Source: Gemmatimonadota bacterium
Lineage (GTDB): Bacteria; Gemmatimonadota; Gemmatimonadetes; Gemmatimonadales; Gemmatimonadaceae
Length of the DNA stretch: 64,000 nucleotides
Direction of reading: 5' to 3'
Assembly (NCBI GenBank): GCA_016194585.1
Contig: JACQBG010000024.1
Span: 1-64,000 of the forward strand
The notes under the pieces are model-generated. The model saw only the letters and a list, made by a program, of their open reading frames with translations. It was not told the DNA's origin and ran no database searches. Of the stretch, positions 25,250 through 34,265 are shown piece after piece (positions within the stretch are counted from its first letter, which is position 1; every line of letters starts with the position of its first letter). The translations under genes were made by a program, and so were the position numbers.

Positions 25250-26698
25250 TCAGGCCGACGACTCCGCTTCCTTCTTCAGCGCCCCGATGAGCCCGGGGAA
25301 CACGAAGCGGTGGAACGGGAGCACCGCATACCAATAGAGGTAGCCGAGCAGACCGTCGGGCTCGAAGAACGCGGTCTGCTCCACGCGCGCGCCACCGGGG
25401 TCGGGAAGCACCTCGAACTGCAGCCACGCCCGCCCCGGCAATTTCATCTCGGCGCGGAGGCGCAGCAGATGCGGCTCCTCGAGCGCTTCGACGCGCCAGA
25501 AATCGACCGGATCGCCGACACGCAGCTCGCGCGGGTGCCGGCGCCCGCGCCGCATCCCCACGCCGCCCGCCATGCGGTCCATGATCCCACGGATCTGCCA
25601 GAGGAGGTTGCCGGCCGGCCACCCCCGCTCGCCCCCGAGCCGGCAGATCGCGTCGAACATCCGGGCCGGCGGCGCCTTCACGCGCCGCAGGCGGCGATCG
25701 AGGAGCATCCCCTCGTGGGAGCCGAGCACGTCGGCTTCGGGCTTGTCGTGCGTGAGGCTCGACAGACTCGATGCCCACGTCGTCTCGACGTGATCCTCGG
25801 CGAGGCGGGTGAGCGCCAGCCTCACGGCCTCGTCGTAGCCGGTGGGTTGCGCGCGGAACGTGGTGCGCGCCCGGTCGTCACGCACCACGACCTTCGTGGT
25901 GAGGCTCTCCACCAGCGGCTGCGCGATGCTGTATGGGATCGGCGTGAACAGATCCACCCACCGGCTGCTGAACTCGGGCTTCGGCACGGGGAGCGAGAGG
26001 ATGAAGCGGCGCAGCCCGCGGATGCGCGCGTACCGGAGCATCATCTCGCGATAGCTCAGGATGTCGGCGCCGCCGATCTCGTAGATCCCCTGCGCGGTCG
26101 GATGATCGATCGCCTCGATCAGGTACTCCAGCACCGAGCGCACGCCGATCGGCTGGCACTCGGTGTTGATCCACGTCGGCGCGATGATGATCGGCAACCG
26201 CTCGATCAGGTGGCGGATGATCTCGAAGCTCGCGCTGCCGGAGCCCACGATCACCGCGGCGCGGAACTCGATCACCGGCACGCCACTCGCCGCCAGATAG
26301 CGCCCCACCTCCTGCCGCGAGACCAGATGCGCGCTGCGCACCTTCGCGGGGTCGCCGAGTCCGCCCAGATAGATGATGCGCTTCACACCCGCCGTGGCCG
26401 CGGCCTCGCCGAACACTTGCGCCACGTGGCGGTCGCGCTCGCGGAACGCGTCGCCGGCCGCCATCGAATGCACCAGATAGAACGCGACGTCCACGCCGTA
26501 CATGGCGCGGGTCACGTCGATCGGGTCCTCGAGGTCGCCGAAGACGATCTCCACCCCCGGCCATGGCTGCCCCACGAGCCGGTCCGGATTGCGGGCGACG
26601 CACCGCACGTCGTATCCCTTGCCGAGCAGGCGCGGCACCAGGCGGCCACCGATGTAGCCGGTGGCCCCGGTGACCAGCACCCGCGTGCGCGCCGTCAC
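25250..26698 (-). CDS. NAD(P)-binding SDR-like protein with C-terminal DUF2867 domain
   Basis: A 482-residue cytoplasmic protein. The N-terminal Rossmann domain has LVTGATGYIGGRLVPRLL, followed by IVFGDLEDPIDVTRAM and IIYLGGLGDP, as in atypical SDRs of the YbjT/NmrA type. The C-terminal part (about 320-482) corresponds to DUF2867 (GERGWPAGNLLWQIRGIMD, GDPVDFWRVEALE, FFEPDGLLGYLYWYAVLPFH). The combination is a known domain architecture of unknown substrate. The GTG start overlaps the stop of the alpha/beta hydrolase gene (GTGA), so the pair is translationally coupled. Confidence 0.9.
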   Translation of the reverse strand: MTARTRVLVTGATGYIGGRLVPRLLGKGYDVRCVARNPDRLVGQPWPGVEIVFGDLEDPIDVTRAMYGVDVAFYLVHSMAAGDAFRERDRHVAQVFGEAAATAGVKRIIYLGGLGDPAKVRSAHLVSRQEVGRYLAASGVPVIEFRAAVIVGSGSASFEIIRHLIERLPIIIAPTWINTECQPIGVRSVLEYLIEAIDHPTAQGIYEIGGADILSYREMMLRYARIRGLRRFILSLPVPKPEFSSRWVDLFTPIPYSIAQPLVESLTTKVVVRDDRARTTFRAQPTGYDEAVRLALTRLAEDHVETTWASSLSSLTHDKPEADVLGSHEGMLLDRRLRRVKAPPARMFDAICRLGGERGWPAGNLLWQIRGIMDRMAGGVGMRRGRRHPRELRVGDPVDFWRVEALEEPHLLRLRAEMKLPGRAWLQFEVLPDPGGARVEQTAFFEPDGLLGYLYWYAVLPFHRFVFPGLIGALKKEAESSA

Positions 26699-27636
26699 GG
26701 CGCGCGATGCGCCTCGAAGAACCGCATGAGTTGGGCGTTCACGAGCGCCGCCTGCTCGATGTGCGGCAGGTGCCCCGACGAGTCGACGGGGAAGAACTCG
26801 ATGGACGGGATCGCCGTGCGCGCGACCTTCGACAGCTCGAACGGCACCGTGTGGTCCTGGCGCCCCCAGATGAGCTGCACGGGAACCCCCGTCTTCGCGA
26901 CCGCTCGGTAGAGCGAGTCGAACGACACCTGCGACAGCGTCTGTGCACTCCGCAGCAGCGCGCGTCCGAAACCGTGGTAGCGCATCTGCGTGCGATACTG
27001 GTCGGCCCAGGTAGGATACCGCTCGGGGTGCAGGAAGTCGTCGTACTGGCTCTCCGCCTTGCCCGGCAGCTGTGTGACGTTCCAGAACCACTCCCCGAGC
27101 AGCGGCACGCCGAGCAGCCACGGCAACTTGCCTCCGGCGCTCACCGGGTCGACCAGCGTGAGCGTGCGCACCCGCGCCGCGTGCCCGGCCGTGTAATGCG
27201 CGGTGACGTAACCGCCGAATGAGACGCCGGCGAGGTCGACCGGCCCCGCGACGTGCAGGGAATCGAGGAGTTCGTCGAGCTGGCGGTCGTACATCGCGCC
27301 GTCGTATGCGACATCGGGGCGGTCGGAGAGGCCGCGGCCGAACTGGTCGTACCGGATCACGCGATACCCGGCGCCGCTCAGCGCGCGCGCCGTCGAATCC
27401 CAGATGTACGCCGGCACGGAGAAACCATGCACGAGCACGACCACGCGTCCCGTATCGGGGCCCGCCACGTCGTAGTGCGTCACGCCGTCGGTCAGCGTCA
27501 CGAAGTGCCCGCTCTCCCCCGCGCGCGCCGCCGCACCGATGGTCTCGTGTTCAGGCACCTTCGCGTACGTGTACGCGCCGAGCCCGAAGGCGACGACCGC
27601 GAGGAGCACCACGACCCAACGCACGTTCCGCTGCAT
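26695..27636 (-). CDS. Membrane-anchored alpha/beta hydrolase
   Basis: A 313-residue alpha/beta hydrolase with an N-terminal hydrophobic anchor or signal (WVVVLLAVVAFGLGAY). The oxyanion region is VVVLVHGFSVPAYIW, the nucleophile elbow is GVSFGG with Ser139, the acid is in LIWGRQDHTVP, and the catalytic His is in SSGHLPHIE. All triad residues are present. Sequence resembles the haloperoxidase/lipase-type group, but substrate cannot be assigned. AGGAG lies upstream of the ATG. It is the first gene of a coupled pair with the DUF2867 protein. Confidence 0.9.
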   Translation of the reverse strand: MQRNVRWVVVLLAVVAFGLGAYTYAKVPEHETIGAAARAGESGHFVTLTDGVTHYDVAGPDTGRVVVLVHGFSVPAYIWDSTARALSGAGYRVIRYDQFGRGLSDRPDVAYDGAMYDRQLDELLDSLHVAGPVDLAGVSFGGYVTAHYTAGHAARVRTLTLVDPVSAGGKLPWLLGVPLLGEWFWNVTQLPGKAESQYDDFLHPERYPTWADQYRTQMRYHGFGRALLRSAQTLSQVSFDSLYRAVAKTGVPVQLIWGRQDHTVPFELSKVARTAIPSIEFFPVDSSGHLPHIEQAALVNAQLMRFFEAHRAP

Positions 27637-27788
27637 GCGACTCCTGGGATGAAGGGGCGATCCGCGCCGACGGTCGCCGAGCGCGCGCTGCGACCGACGA
27701 CCGCTCGCTCACGCCGTCGACTTCCCTACGCTATCACATTTCGCGGAGACGGGCCAACTCGGTTGCGAGCGCGGGTGCCGCATGGCAC

Positions 27789-27794
27789 TATCCT
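27789..27794 (+). promoter_or_regulatory. TATCCT -10-like element upstream of the discoidin-domain hydrolase
   Basis: TATCCT, 26 nt before the chosen ATG; the same hexamer lies at 41915-41920 before another lipoprotein gene. No -35 is evident. Confidence 0.25.
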
Positions 27795-27820
27795 CGCACC
27801 TCCACCACTCGGACCCACCG

Positions 27821-30022
27821 ATGTCCCGCCGCCTGCCTTCTTCGAGGGTCATCCGTGTGGCCACCCAGCTACGGGCCCGCAGCTCCCCCCGCGCGCGCGT
27901 GCTCGTCGCCGCCTGTGCGACGGCGCTCGCACCCGCCGTCGCCGCGCGCGCCCAAGCCCCGGTCGTCGACGCGACCATCACCGTGCACACCGACCACGTC
28001 GCGAACCGATTCGACCCGCGCTCCACCTTCGGGGCGGGGATCGACGGCCACGGCGCCGGCGTCGTCGCCAAGTTGTTCACGCCATCGAACATCCGCGCGA
28101 TGAAGTCCGTCGGCTTCTCCATGGCCACCTACCGACTGCGCACCGAACTTGGCGTGCGCGCCTGGCACTGGAACCCGAACGGGCGATGGAGCGATCCGAC
28201 GCATCGACGCGGCTACTGGACGTCGTTCGATACCTCCGCCGCGCCGATCCTCCTCACCCACGGCTACCGGCTCCCCCGCCGCGGCACGACAGACGAGAAC
28301 GACGTCTCGGGCTTTTCCCGCCTCGACGACGGCGACACGTCGACGTTCTGGAAGAGCAACCCCTACCTCGACCACCGCTTCACGGGCACGGCCGACTCGC
28401 TGTTGCCGCAATGGGTGATCGTCGACCTCGCTCGCGCGCAGCCCGTGAACGCCATCCGCATCCATTGGGGGTCGCCATACGCCGCGGCGTTCCGCGTCCA
28501 ATTCTGGGCAGGCGAGAATGTGCACGACATGGACGAGAACCCTCCCGGACGGTGGGTCACCTTCCCCGGTGGCCGCGAGCGCGCCGGCCAGGGCGGCGTC
28601 GAGCTCCGCGCGCTCGACACGACGGTGAGCGCGCGCTTCGTGCGCATCGTCATGACGGCGAGCTCGTACGGCCATGCCCCGGCGTCGGCCGACCCGCGCG
28701 ACTCGGCCGGCTACGTCATACGCGAACTCGAGGTCGGCACGTTCGACGACGGCCGCATGCACGACGCACTGCGACACGGCCCACTCTCGTCGCTGCAGTC
28801 CACGACCTATGCCTCGAGTACCGATCCGTGGCACCGCGCCGAGGACATCGACACCGACCTCGAGCAGCCCGGCTTCGATCGCGTCTTCCGCAGCTCACTC
28901 ACGTTCGGCCGGCCGGCGATGGTGCCGGTGCCCGTGCTCTACGGCATCCCCGACGACGCGGCCGCCGCGGTCCGCTTCCTTCGCCGGCGGCACTACGCGG
29001 TCGGGCGCATCGAGATGGGCGAGGAGCCCGACGGACAGTTCGTCACACCCGAAGACTACGCGACGCTCTATGCGCAAGCGGCGCGCGCCATCCGCGCCGA
29101 CTGGCCCTCGGCGCCACTCGGCGGCCCGGGGTTCCAGGGGCTCGAGAGCCGCGTGATGTTCGCGTGGCCGAGCGACAGCGCGGGTGATACGTGGATCCCG
29201 CGCTTCCTCGCCGCGCTGCGTGCGCGCGGCCGGCCGGGAGACTTCACCTTCTTCTCGTTCGAGTGGTATCCGTTCGACGACATCTGCGCCGCGCCCGCGC
29301 CGCAACTCGCCGCGGCGTCGGCGCTGCTCACCGACCGGCTGGCCCGCATCGCGAACGACGGGCTGCCGGCCGGCATCCCGCGCGTCATCGCCGAGTACGG
29401 GTATTCGGCGTTCGCGGGAAGCGCGCAGGTGGGGATCGAAGGCGCGCTGTTGAACGCCGACATCGTGGGCCGCTTCCTCTCCCTCGGCGGAACTGCCGCG
29501 TTTCTATATGGATGGGAGCCGACGTGGCTCGACAAGTCGCCGAAGTGCGAGGGTTGGGGGAACAACATGGTCTTCCTCGCCGACGCCGAGCGACACATCC
29601 GCGCCCGCGTGGCGACGTATTTCGGCGCACGCATGCTGCTGCACGACTGGGTCTCGCGCGCCGGCATCCATCTGATGTACGCCGCGGAGAGCGATGCACG
29701 CGACGGCGATGGCCACGAGCTGCTCAGCCCTTACGTCGTGCGGCGTCCGGACGGCACCGTCGCCACGCTCCTCGTGAACAAGGATCCGGCGCGCTCGTAT
29801 CGCGTCACGCTCGATCACGGGGGCGGGCGCGGCACGGCGCGGGGCGGCACGCGCATCGTGTTCTCCTACTCCAGCGCGCAGTACGAGTGGGGCTCCGCAG
29901 GCGCCGGCGGCTCGCCGCTGCGTAGCGAGCCGCCGAGCAGGCGCATCGCTCCGGCGACCGGCGCGATCGTCGTGCCCCCGTACTCGCTCACCGTCGTCGA
30001 GGAGTCGCGACACGGGAAGTGA
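27821..30022 (+). CDS. Secreted glycoside hydrolase-like protein with an F5/8C (CBM32-type) module
   Basis: A 733-residue exported protein. A signal region (VLVAACATALAPAVAARAQA) is preceded by an Arg-rich n-region. Residues 158-307 form a discoidin/F5-8C module (DGDTSTFWKSNPYLDHRF, QWVIVDLARAQPVNAIRIHW, RFVRIVMTAS), as found in carbohydrate-binding CBM32. It is inserted after the first part of what appears to be a TIM barrel: IEMGEEPDGQFVTPEDYA supplies the probable acid/base Glu and VIAEYGYSAFAG the probable nucleophile Glu, arranged as in GH39-like enzymes. An ATG 39 nt upstream is an alternative start with no better ribosome site. Divergent from the alpha/beta hydrolase gene. Confidence 0.72.
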   Translation: MSRRLPSSRVIRVATQLRARSSPRARVLVAACATALAPAVAARAQAPVVDATITVHTDHVANRFDPRSTFGAGIDGHGAGVVAKLFTPSNIRAMKSVGFSMATYRLRTELGVRAWHWNPNGRWSDPTHRRGYWTSFDTSAAPILLTHGYRLPRRGTTDENDVSGFSRLDDGDTSTFWKSNPYLDHRFTGTADSLLPQWVIVDLARAQPVNAIRIHWGSPYAAAFRVQFWAGENVHDMDENPPGRWVTFPGGRERAGQGGVELRALDTTVSARFVRIVMTASSYGHAPASADPRDSAGYVIRELEVGTFDDGRMHDALRHGPLSSLQSTTYASSTDPWHRAEDIDTDLEQPGFDRVFRSSLTFGRPAMVPVPVLYGIPDDAAAAVRFLRRRHYAVGRIEMGEEPDGQFVTPEDYATLYAQAARAIRADWPSAPLGGPGFQGLESRVMFAWPSDSAGDTWIPRFLAALRARGRPGDFTFFSFEWYPFDDICAAPAPQLAAASALLTDRLARIANDGLPAGIPRVIAEYGYSAFAGSAQVGIEGALLNADIVGRFLSLGGTAAFLYGWEPTWLDKSPKCEGWGNNMVFLADAERHIRARVATYFGARMLLHDWVSRAGIHLMYAAESDARDGDGHELLSPYVVRRPDGTVATLLVNKDPARSYRVTLDHGGGRGTARGGTRIVFSYSSAQYEWGSAGAGGSPLRSEPPSRRIAPATGAIVVPPYSLTVVEESRHGK

Positions 30023-30080
30023 TCGTCGTTCCTTCCGCCGTGCAGCGTCCGCCGGCTGAGGCCGCATGTGTCCGATCGTC

Positions 30081-30113
30081 ACGGGCCGAAACATTCCAAC
30101 CGTTTCGGCCCGT
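30081..30113. terminator. Perfect 12-bp hairpin between the hydrolase and DUF5916 genes
   Basis: ACGGGCCGAAAC (30081-30092) pairs perfectly with GTTTCGGCCCGT (30102-30113) around a 9-nt loop. It lies 58 nt after the preceding stop. There is no T-run on either side, so it may be a terminator-like or processing hairpin, or part of the 5' leader of the next gene, which starts 50 nt later. Confidence 0.55.
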
Positions 30114-30163
30114 AGTGCATCTAAGGAACGAACGCGACACCTCCCCCCTCTCCCGGACCCCGC

Positions 30164-32734
30164 ATGCTCGGCATCGCCTCGATCGCCCTGGCCCTCGCCA
30201 TGCAGACACCGCAGAACGTGGAGGCCCGCGCCGACTCGGCGGTCGCGAAGCATGGCGCGCTGCCCGCGCCACTGCGCACCGTCGCGACCCGCGCGGCGCA
30301 GGCGCCGGTGATCGACGGCAAGGACGACGACGCGGTGTGGCGCACGGCGACGCCGATCACCGACTTCCTCCAGTGGAACCCCACGGAGGGGAAGGCACCG
30401 ACGTTCCGCACCGAGGCCAAGGTCGCGTACGACGCCGCGAACCTCTATGTGTTCGTGCGCGCGTACGACCCGCACCCCGACAGCATCATCCGCATCCTCG
30501 AGCGGCGCGACACGTTCACGCCGTCCGACATGATCTGGCTCTTCGTCGACTCGTACCACGACCACCGCACGGGCTACGAGTTCGGCGTGAACGCCGCCGG
30601 CGTGAAGATGGACCAGGCGATGTACGACGACGGCCGCGAGGATCGTGCGTGGGACGCCGTCTGGGACGCCGTCACGACCATCGACTCCCTCGGCTGGACC
30701 GCCGAGTACCGCATCCCGCTCTCGCAGCTGCGCTACGTGCCGTCGGGCGACAACGTGTTCGGCTTCACCATCGACCGCGACATCTACCGGCTCTCGGAGC
30801 GCGTGAGCTGGCCGCTCTTCCGCCAGTCGCAGGCCGGCGTCGTCTCGCAATTCGGCGAGCTCCACGGACTCGCCGGCCTCGAGGCGCCGCGACGCTTCGA
30901 GGGGACGCCCTACACCGTCGCCAAGGCGTCGTCGCGCATCATCGACAACCGGTACACGACGTCGACGAACCTCACCGTCGGTGGCGACCTCAAGTACCGC
31001 GTCGCCCCGAACGTCACCATCGACGCCACGGTGAACCCCGACTTCGGCCAGGTCGAGGCCGATCCGGCATTGCTGAATCTCACCGCTTACGAGTCGTTCT
31101 TCGACGAGAGGCGCCCGTTCTTCGTGTCCGGCGCCGGCCTCTTCCGCTTCGACGTGAACTGCAGCCAGGTCAACTGCAACAACGAGGGGCTGTACTACAG
31201 CCGCCGCATCGGCCGCACGCCGCAGCTCGCCGGCCTGTACGGCGACACGGTGCCGCTCCAACCGACGACGATCCTCGGCGCGGCCAAACTGCTCGCGCGC
31301 TTCCAGGACGGTCTCACGGTGAGCGCGCTCGACGCGGTGAGCCAGCGGGCCGCCGGCGTGCGCGACACGACGTACGAGCCGCAGACGAACTATGCCGTCA
31401 TCCGCGCCACGCAGGACCTGCGTAACGGCAACAGCGCGTTCGGCGCCATGCTCACCGCGGTGAACCGCGGCACCGATCAATGGTCGTCGCCATACCTCGC
31501 GAACAGCGCGTACGTGGGCGCCGTCGATTTCCGCCACCGCTTCCTCGCCAACCGGTACGAGATCTCGGGCTCGCTCGACGCGAGCCGACTCGAGGGGAGC
31601 CGGCAGGCGATCCTCGCGACGCAGACCGACGCGGTGCACTACTTCCAGCGTCCCGACGCCGGACTCCCGCTCGACACCACGCGCACCACGCTCGGTGGCG
31701 ACGCCGAGGAGTTCAAGTTCGGCAAGGTCGGCGGCGAACACCTCATGTTCGAGAGCGCGTACCAGCGCCGTTCGGCGGGGTTCGAGATCAACGACCTCGG
31801 TTACCTGCGCCGCGCCGACCAGCAGTCATGGAACACGTGGGTCGGCTGGTTCGACCGCCGCGCGACGAAGTACTACAACCGCCTCCAGTGGAACAACAAC
31901 TGGTGGCAGTACTGGACGACGAACGGCCTCCCGCTCGAGGCCGCGTACAACACGAACATGCACATCACGTTCACGAACAACTGGTCGTGGCACATGGGCG
32001 GCACGATCGGCCAGCTCGGCGAGACGTACGACGACCGGCAGGCGCGCGGCGGTCCCGCCGTGCGGCAGGACAGCTACATCGCGCCGTGGGCCGGCGTCTC
32101 GGGCGACGACCGCAAGGCGGTCGTGCCGTCGCTCTTCTTCAACTATTTCCGCGGCAGCGTCGGCCGGAACTCCTCGGTGAGCCTCAGCCCCGAGCTCGAC
32201 TTCAAGATGAGCGGTCGCTTCAGCTCGTCGATCGGCGTGAACTGGTCGCGCAACATCTCCGACAACCAGTGGTACGGCAACACGACCGACGCCGCGAACA
32301 TCGTCCACTACACGTTCGCGCACCTCGACCAGTACACGACGTCGGTCACGATGCGCTTGAACTACACGTTCACCCCCGACGTCTCACTTCAGGCCTACCT
32401 GCAGCCCTTTGTCTCGAAGGGCACGTTCACCGACCTGCGGCAGCTCTCGGCGACGCCAAGGGCCGTCAATTACACGGATCGCTACGCACCGTACGGCGAC
32501 GCCGCGACGTCGGCGCAGCCGGGCGGCTTCAACTTCAAGGAGTTCCAGTCGAACCTCGTCTTCCGCTGGGAGTACCTCCCCGGATCGACGCTGTTCATCG
32601 TCTGGAACGAGGGACGCCAGGGATCGACGCAGGGGCAAGGGAACAACGACTTCGGTGGCGACGTGCGCGACCTGATGGCGCTCCATCCGGCCAACACGCT
32701 GCTCGTGAAGTCGTCGTACTGGCTGAATTGGTGA
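30164..32734 (+). CDS. DUF5916 outer-membrane protein with N-terminal CBM9-like domain
   Basis: An 856-residue protein. A short signal is followed by a CBM9-like domain (APVIDGKDDDAVWRTATPITDFLQW, VAYDAANLYVFVRAYDP, WTAEYRIPLSQLRY). The rest corresponds to DUF5916 (YRVAPNVTIDATVNPDFGQVEAD abbreviated, ERRPFFVSGAGLFRF, LFYSRRIGR-like segment) with a long C-terminal barrel of alternating strands ending in a Trp (SSYWLNW). Proteins of this type are common in Gemmatimonadota and Bacteroidota and are thought to be outer-membrane channels or assembly factors, but function is unproven. It shares direction with the CBM32-type hydrolase, so polysaccharide uptake is a reasonable but untested idea. Confidence 0.88.
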   Translation: MLGIASIALALAMQTPQNVEARADSAVAKHGALPAPLRTVATRAAQAPVIDGKDDDAVWRTATPITDFLQWNPTEGKAPTFRTEAKVAYDAANLYVFVRAYDPHPDSIIRILERRDTFTPSDMIWLFVDSYHDHRTGYEFGVNAAGVKMDQAMYDDGREDRAWDAVWDAVTTIDSLGWTAEYRIPLSQLRYVPSGDNVFGFTIDRDIYRLSERVSWPLFRQSQAGVVSQFGELHGLAGLEAPRRFEGTPYTVAKASSRIIDNRYTTSTNLTVGGDLKYRVAPNVTIDATVNPDFGQVEADPALLNLTAYESFFDERRPFFVSGAGLFRFDVNCSQVNCNNEGLYYSRRIGRTPQLAGLYGDTVPLQPTTILGAAKLLARFQDGLTVSALDAVSQRAAGVRDTTYEPQTNYAVIRATQDLRNGNSAFGAMLTAVNRGTDQWSSPYLANSAYVGAVDFRHRFLANRYEISGSLDASRLEGSRQAILATQTDAVHYFQRPDAGLPLDTTRTTLGGDAEEFKFGKVGGEHLMFESAYQRRSAGFEINDLGYLRRADQQSWNTWVGWFDRRATKYYNRLQWNNNWWQYWTTNGLPLEAAYNTNMHITFTNNWSWHMGGTIGQLGETYDDRQARGGPAVRQDSYIAPWAGVSGDDRKAVVPSLFFNYFRGSVGRNSSVSLSPELDFKMSGRFSSSIGVNWSRNISDNQWYGNTTDAANIVHYTFAHLDQYTTSVTMRLNYTFTPDVSLQAYLQPFVSKGTFTDLRQLSATPRAVNYTDRYAPYGDAATSAQPGGFNFKEFQSNLVFRWEYLPGSTLFIVWNEGRQGSTQGQGNNDFGGDVRDLMALHPANTLLVKSSYWLNW

Positions 32735-32744
32735 GCGCCAGCGG

Positions 32745-34193
32745 CTAGGCGATCAGCCGCGCCGCCTCCTCCGCCAGGTGCTGCACGCACGTCTCCATCT
32801 CCGCCATCCGCGTGCGGAAGCTCAGCACGCACACGCGAGCGAGATAGCGTCCGTCGACGGTACAGCCCGTGATCATGACCTTCCCGCGCGCCGTCACGCG
32901 CTCGACGAGTTCCGCCGTCGCCGCGTTGCGCGCGGCCTGCGTCGCCAGCGCCGGCGACTCGAGGTGGAACGCGAACAAGGACAGCTGCGGCTGGGCATCC
33001 ATCACGATGCCGGGGATGCGCGCTACTCGTTCTGCCGCCCACACGGCGAGAGATCTCTTCTCGGCGATCGCCGCACGATAACGCGCCGCCCCGAAGATCT
33101 TGAGCGCCATCCACACGCGCAGCCCCGGGAAACCGCGCGACAACTCCGGACCGTACTGCGCCGGATCGTAGAATTCATCCTGATTCTGCGGCAGGTAGCC
33201 GGCCGTCGCCGAATGCACGGCGCGCAACGCCTCGCCGTCGCGCACGAGCAGCGCGCCGGTCCCGTACGGCAGGAACATCCCCTTGTGCGGATCGAGCGTC
33301 AGCGAATCGGCGCGCGGCAGCCCCGCCAGCAACGGGCGCAGCTCCGGGCACGCGTGGAAGAAGGCGCCGTACGCGCCGTCGCAGTGGTGCCAGAGCCGCT
33401 CGCGCTCGCACAGGTCGGCGATCGCATCGAGCGGATCGACCGCGCCCGTGTTGGTCGTGCCCGCCGACGACACGACGAGGAACGGCGTGCGTCCCGCCGC
33501 GCGGTCCTCGGCGATCGCGGCCGCGAGCGCGTCGAGGCGCATCCGGAACTCGCCGTCGACCGGGATGAGGCGCACCCGGTCGGCGAAGATGCCGGCGAGT
33601 TTCGCCGACTTGCTCACGGAGTGATGCGCCTGGTCCGACGCGTAGATCGTGCCCGCCCGAAGCTCCGCACCGAGATGCCGCTCACGGGCGCAGAGGATCG
33701 CGTTGAACGTCGCCATCGAGCCGCCGCTCGTGAGCAGTCCCGCTGTGCCCGCCGGGAACTGCATCCAGTCGCGGAGCCAGTCGAGGACGTTCGCCTCGAG
33801 CTGCACCAGCGCGGGCGCGGCCTGCCACACGCCCGTGTAGCGGTTGGTCGTGTCGGCGATGAAATCGGCGAGCGCGGCGGGATAGACGCCGCCGCCGGGG
33901 ATGTACGCGAGGTATCCGGCGCCCGGCGTCGTGAACGATCGCGGGATGAGGTCACGGAACAGCAGGTCGAGCAGGGGCGCGAGCTCGCTCCCCGCCTCCG
34001 GCGCGCCCTCGCGCAGCGACCGGCACAATGCGGCGACATCCATGTCGCCGCGACTGGGTTGCTGGCCGAGCGTGGCGAGATGCTCCACCGACCGCGCCAG
34101 CACGGCCTCCCCCATCGCCCGCATCGCGGCAGGCGAGAGCTCGAGGTCCGCGGCGTCGGCGGAGGACGTTGGTGACGATGCTGCGGGAGTCAT
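32745..34193 (-). CDS. PLP-dependent group II amino acid decarboxylase
   Basis: A 482-residue cytoplasmic enzyme of the aromatic-L-amino-acid/glutamate decarboxylase superfamily. PLP-binding features: SGGSMATFNAIL (phosphate), the stacking His in SDQAHHSV (190/191), AGTTNTGAVDP, the Asp in HHCDGAYGAFF, and the Schiff-base Lys304 in LDPHKGMFLPYG. Full length for the family. Substrate specificity (tyrosine, DOPA, tryptophan or other) is not resolvable by eye. It lies 72 nt downstream of the kinase gene on the same strand and converges with the DUF5916 gene, leaving only 10 nt between their stops. Confidence 0.93.
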   Translation of the reverse strand: MTPAASSPTSSADAADLELSPAAMRAMGEAVLARSVEHLATLGQQPSRGDMDVAALCRSLREGAPEAGSELAPLLDLLFRDLIPRSFTTPGAGYLAYIPGGGVYPAALADFIADTTNRYTGVWQAAPALVQLEANVLDWLRDWMQFPAGTAGLLTSGGSMATFNAILCARERHLGAELRAGTIYASDQAHHSVSKSAKLAGIFADRVRLIPVDGEFRMRLDALAAAIAEDRAAGRTPFLVVSSAGTTNTGAVDPLDAIADLCERERLWHHCDGAYGAFFHACPELRPLLAGLPRADSLTLDPHKGMFLPYGTGALLVRDGEALRAVHSATAGYLPQNQDEFYDPAQYGPELSRGFPGLRVWMALKIFGAARYRAAIAEKRSLAVWAAERVARIPGIVMDAQPQLSLFAFHLESPALATQAARNAATAELVERVTARGKVMITGCTVDGRYLARVCVLSFRTRMAEMETCVQHLAEEAARLIA

Positions 34194-34265
34194 GGTCGCG
34201 TCGTGGGTGGCGGTGGCGTGGGACGTGAAAGCTACCTACGACCACGGCGGCGGCGCGACGACCGG

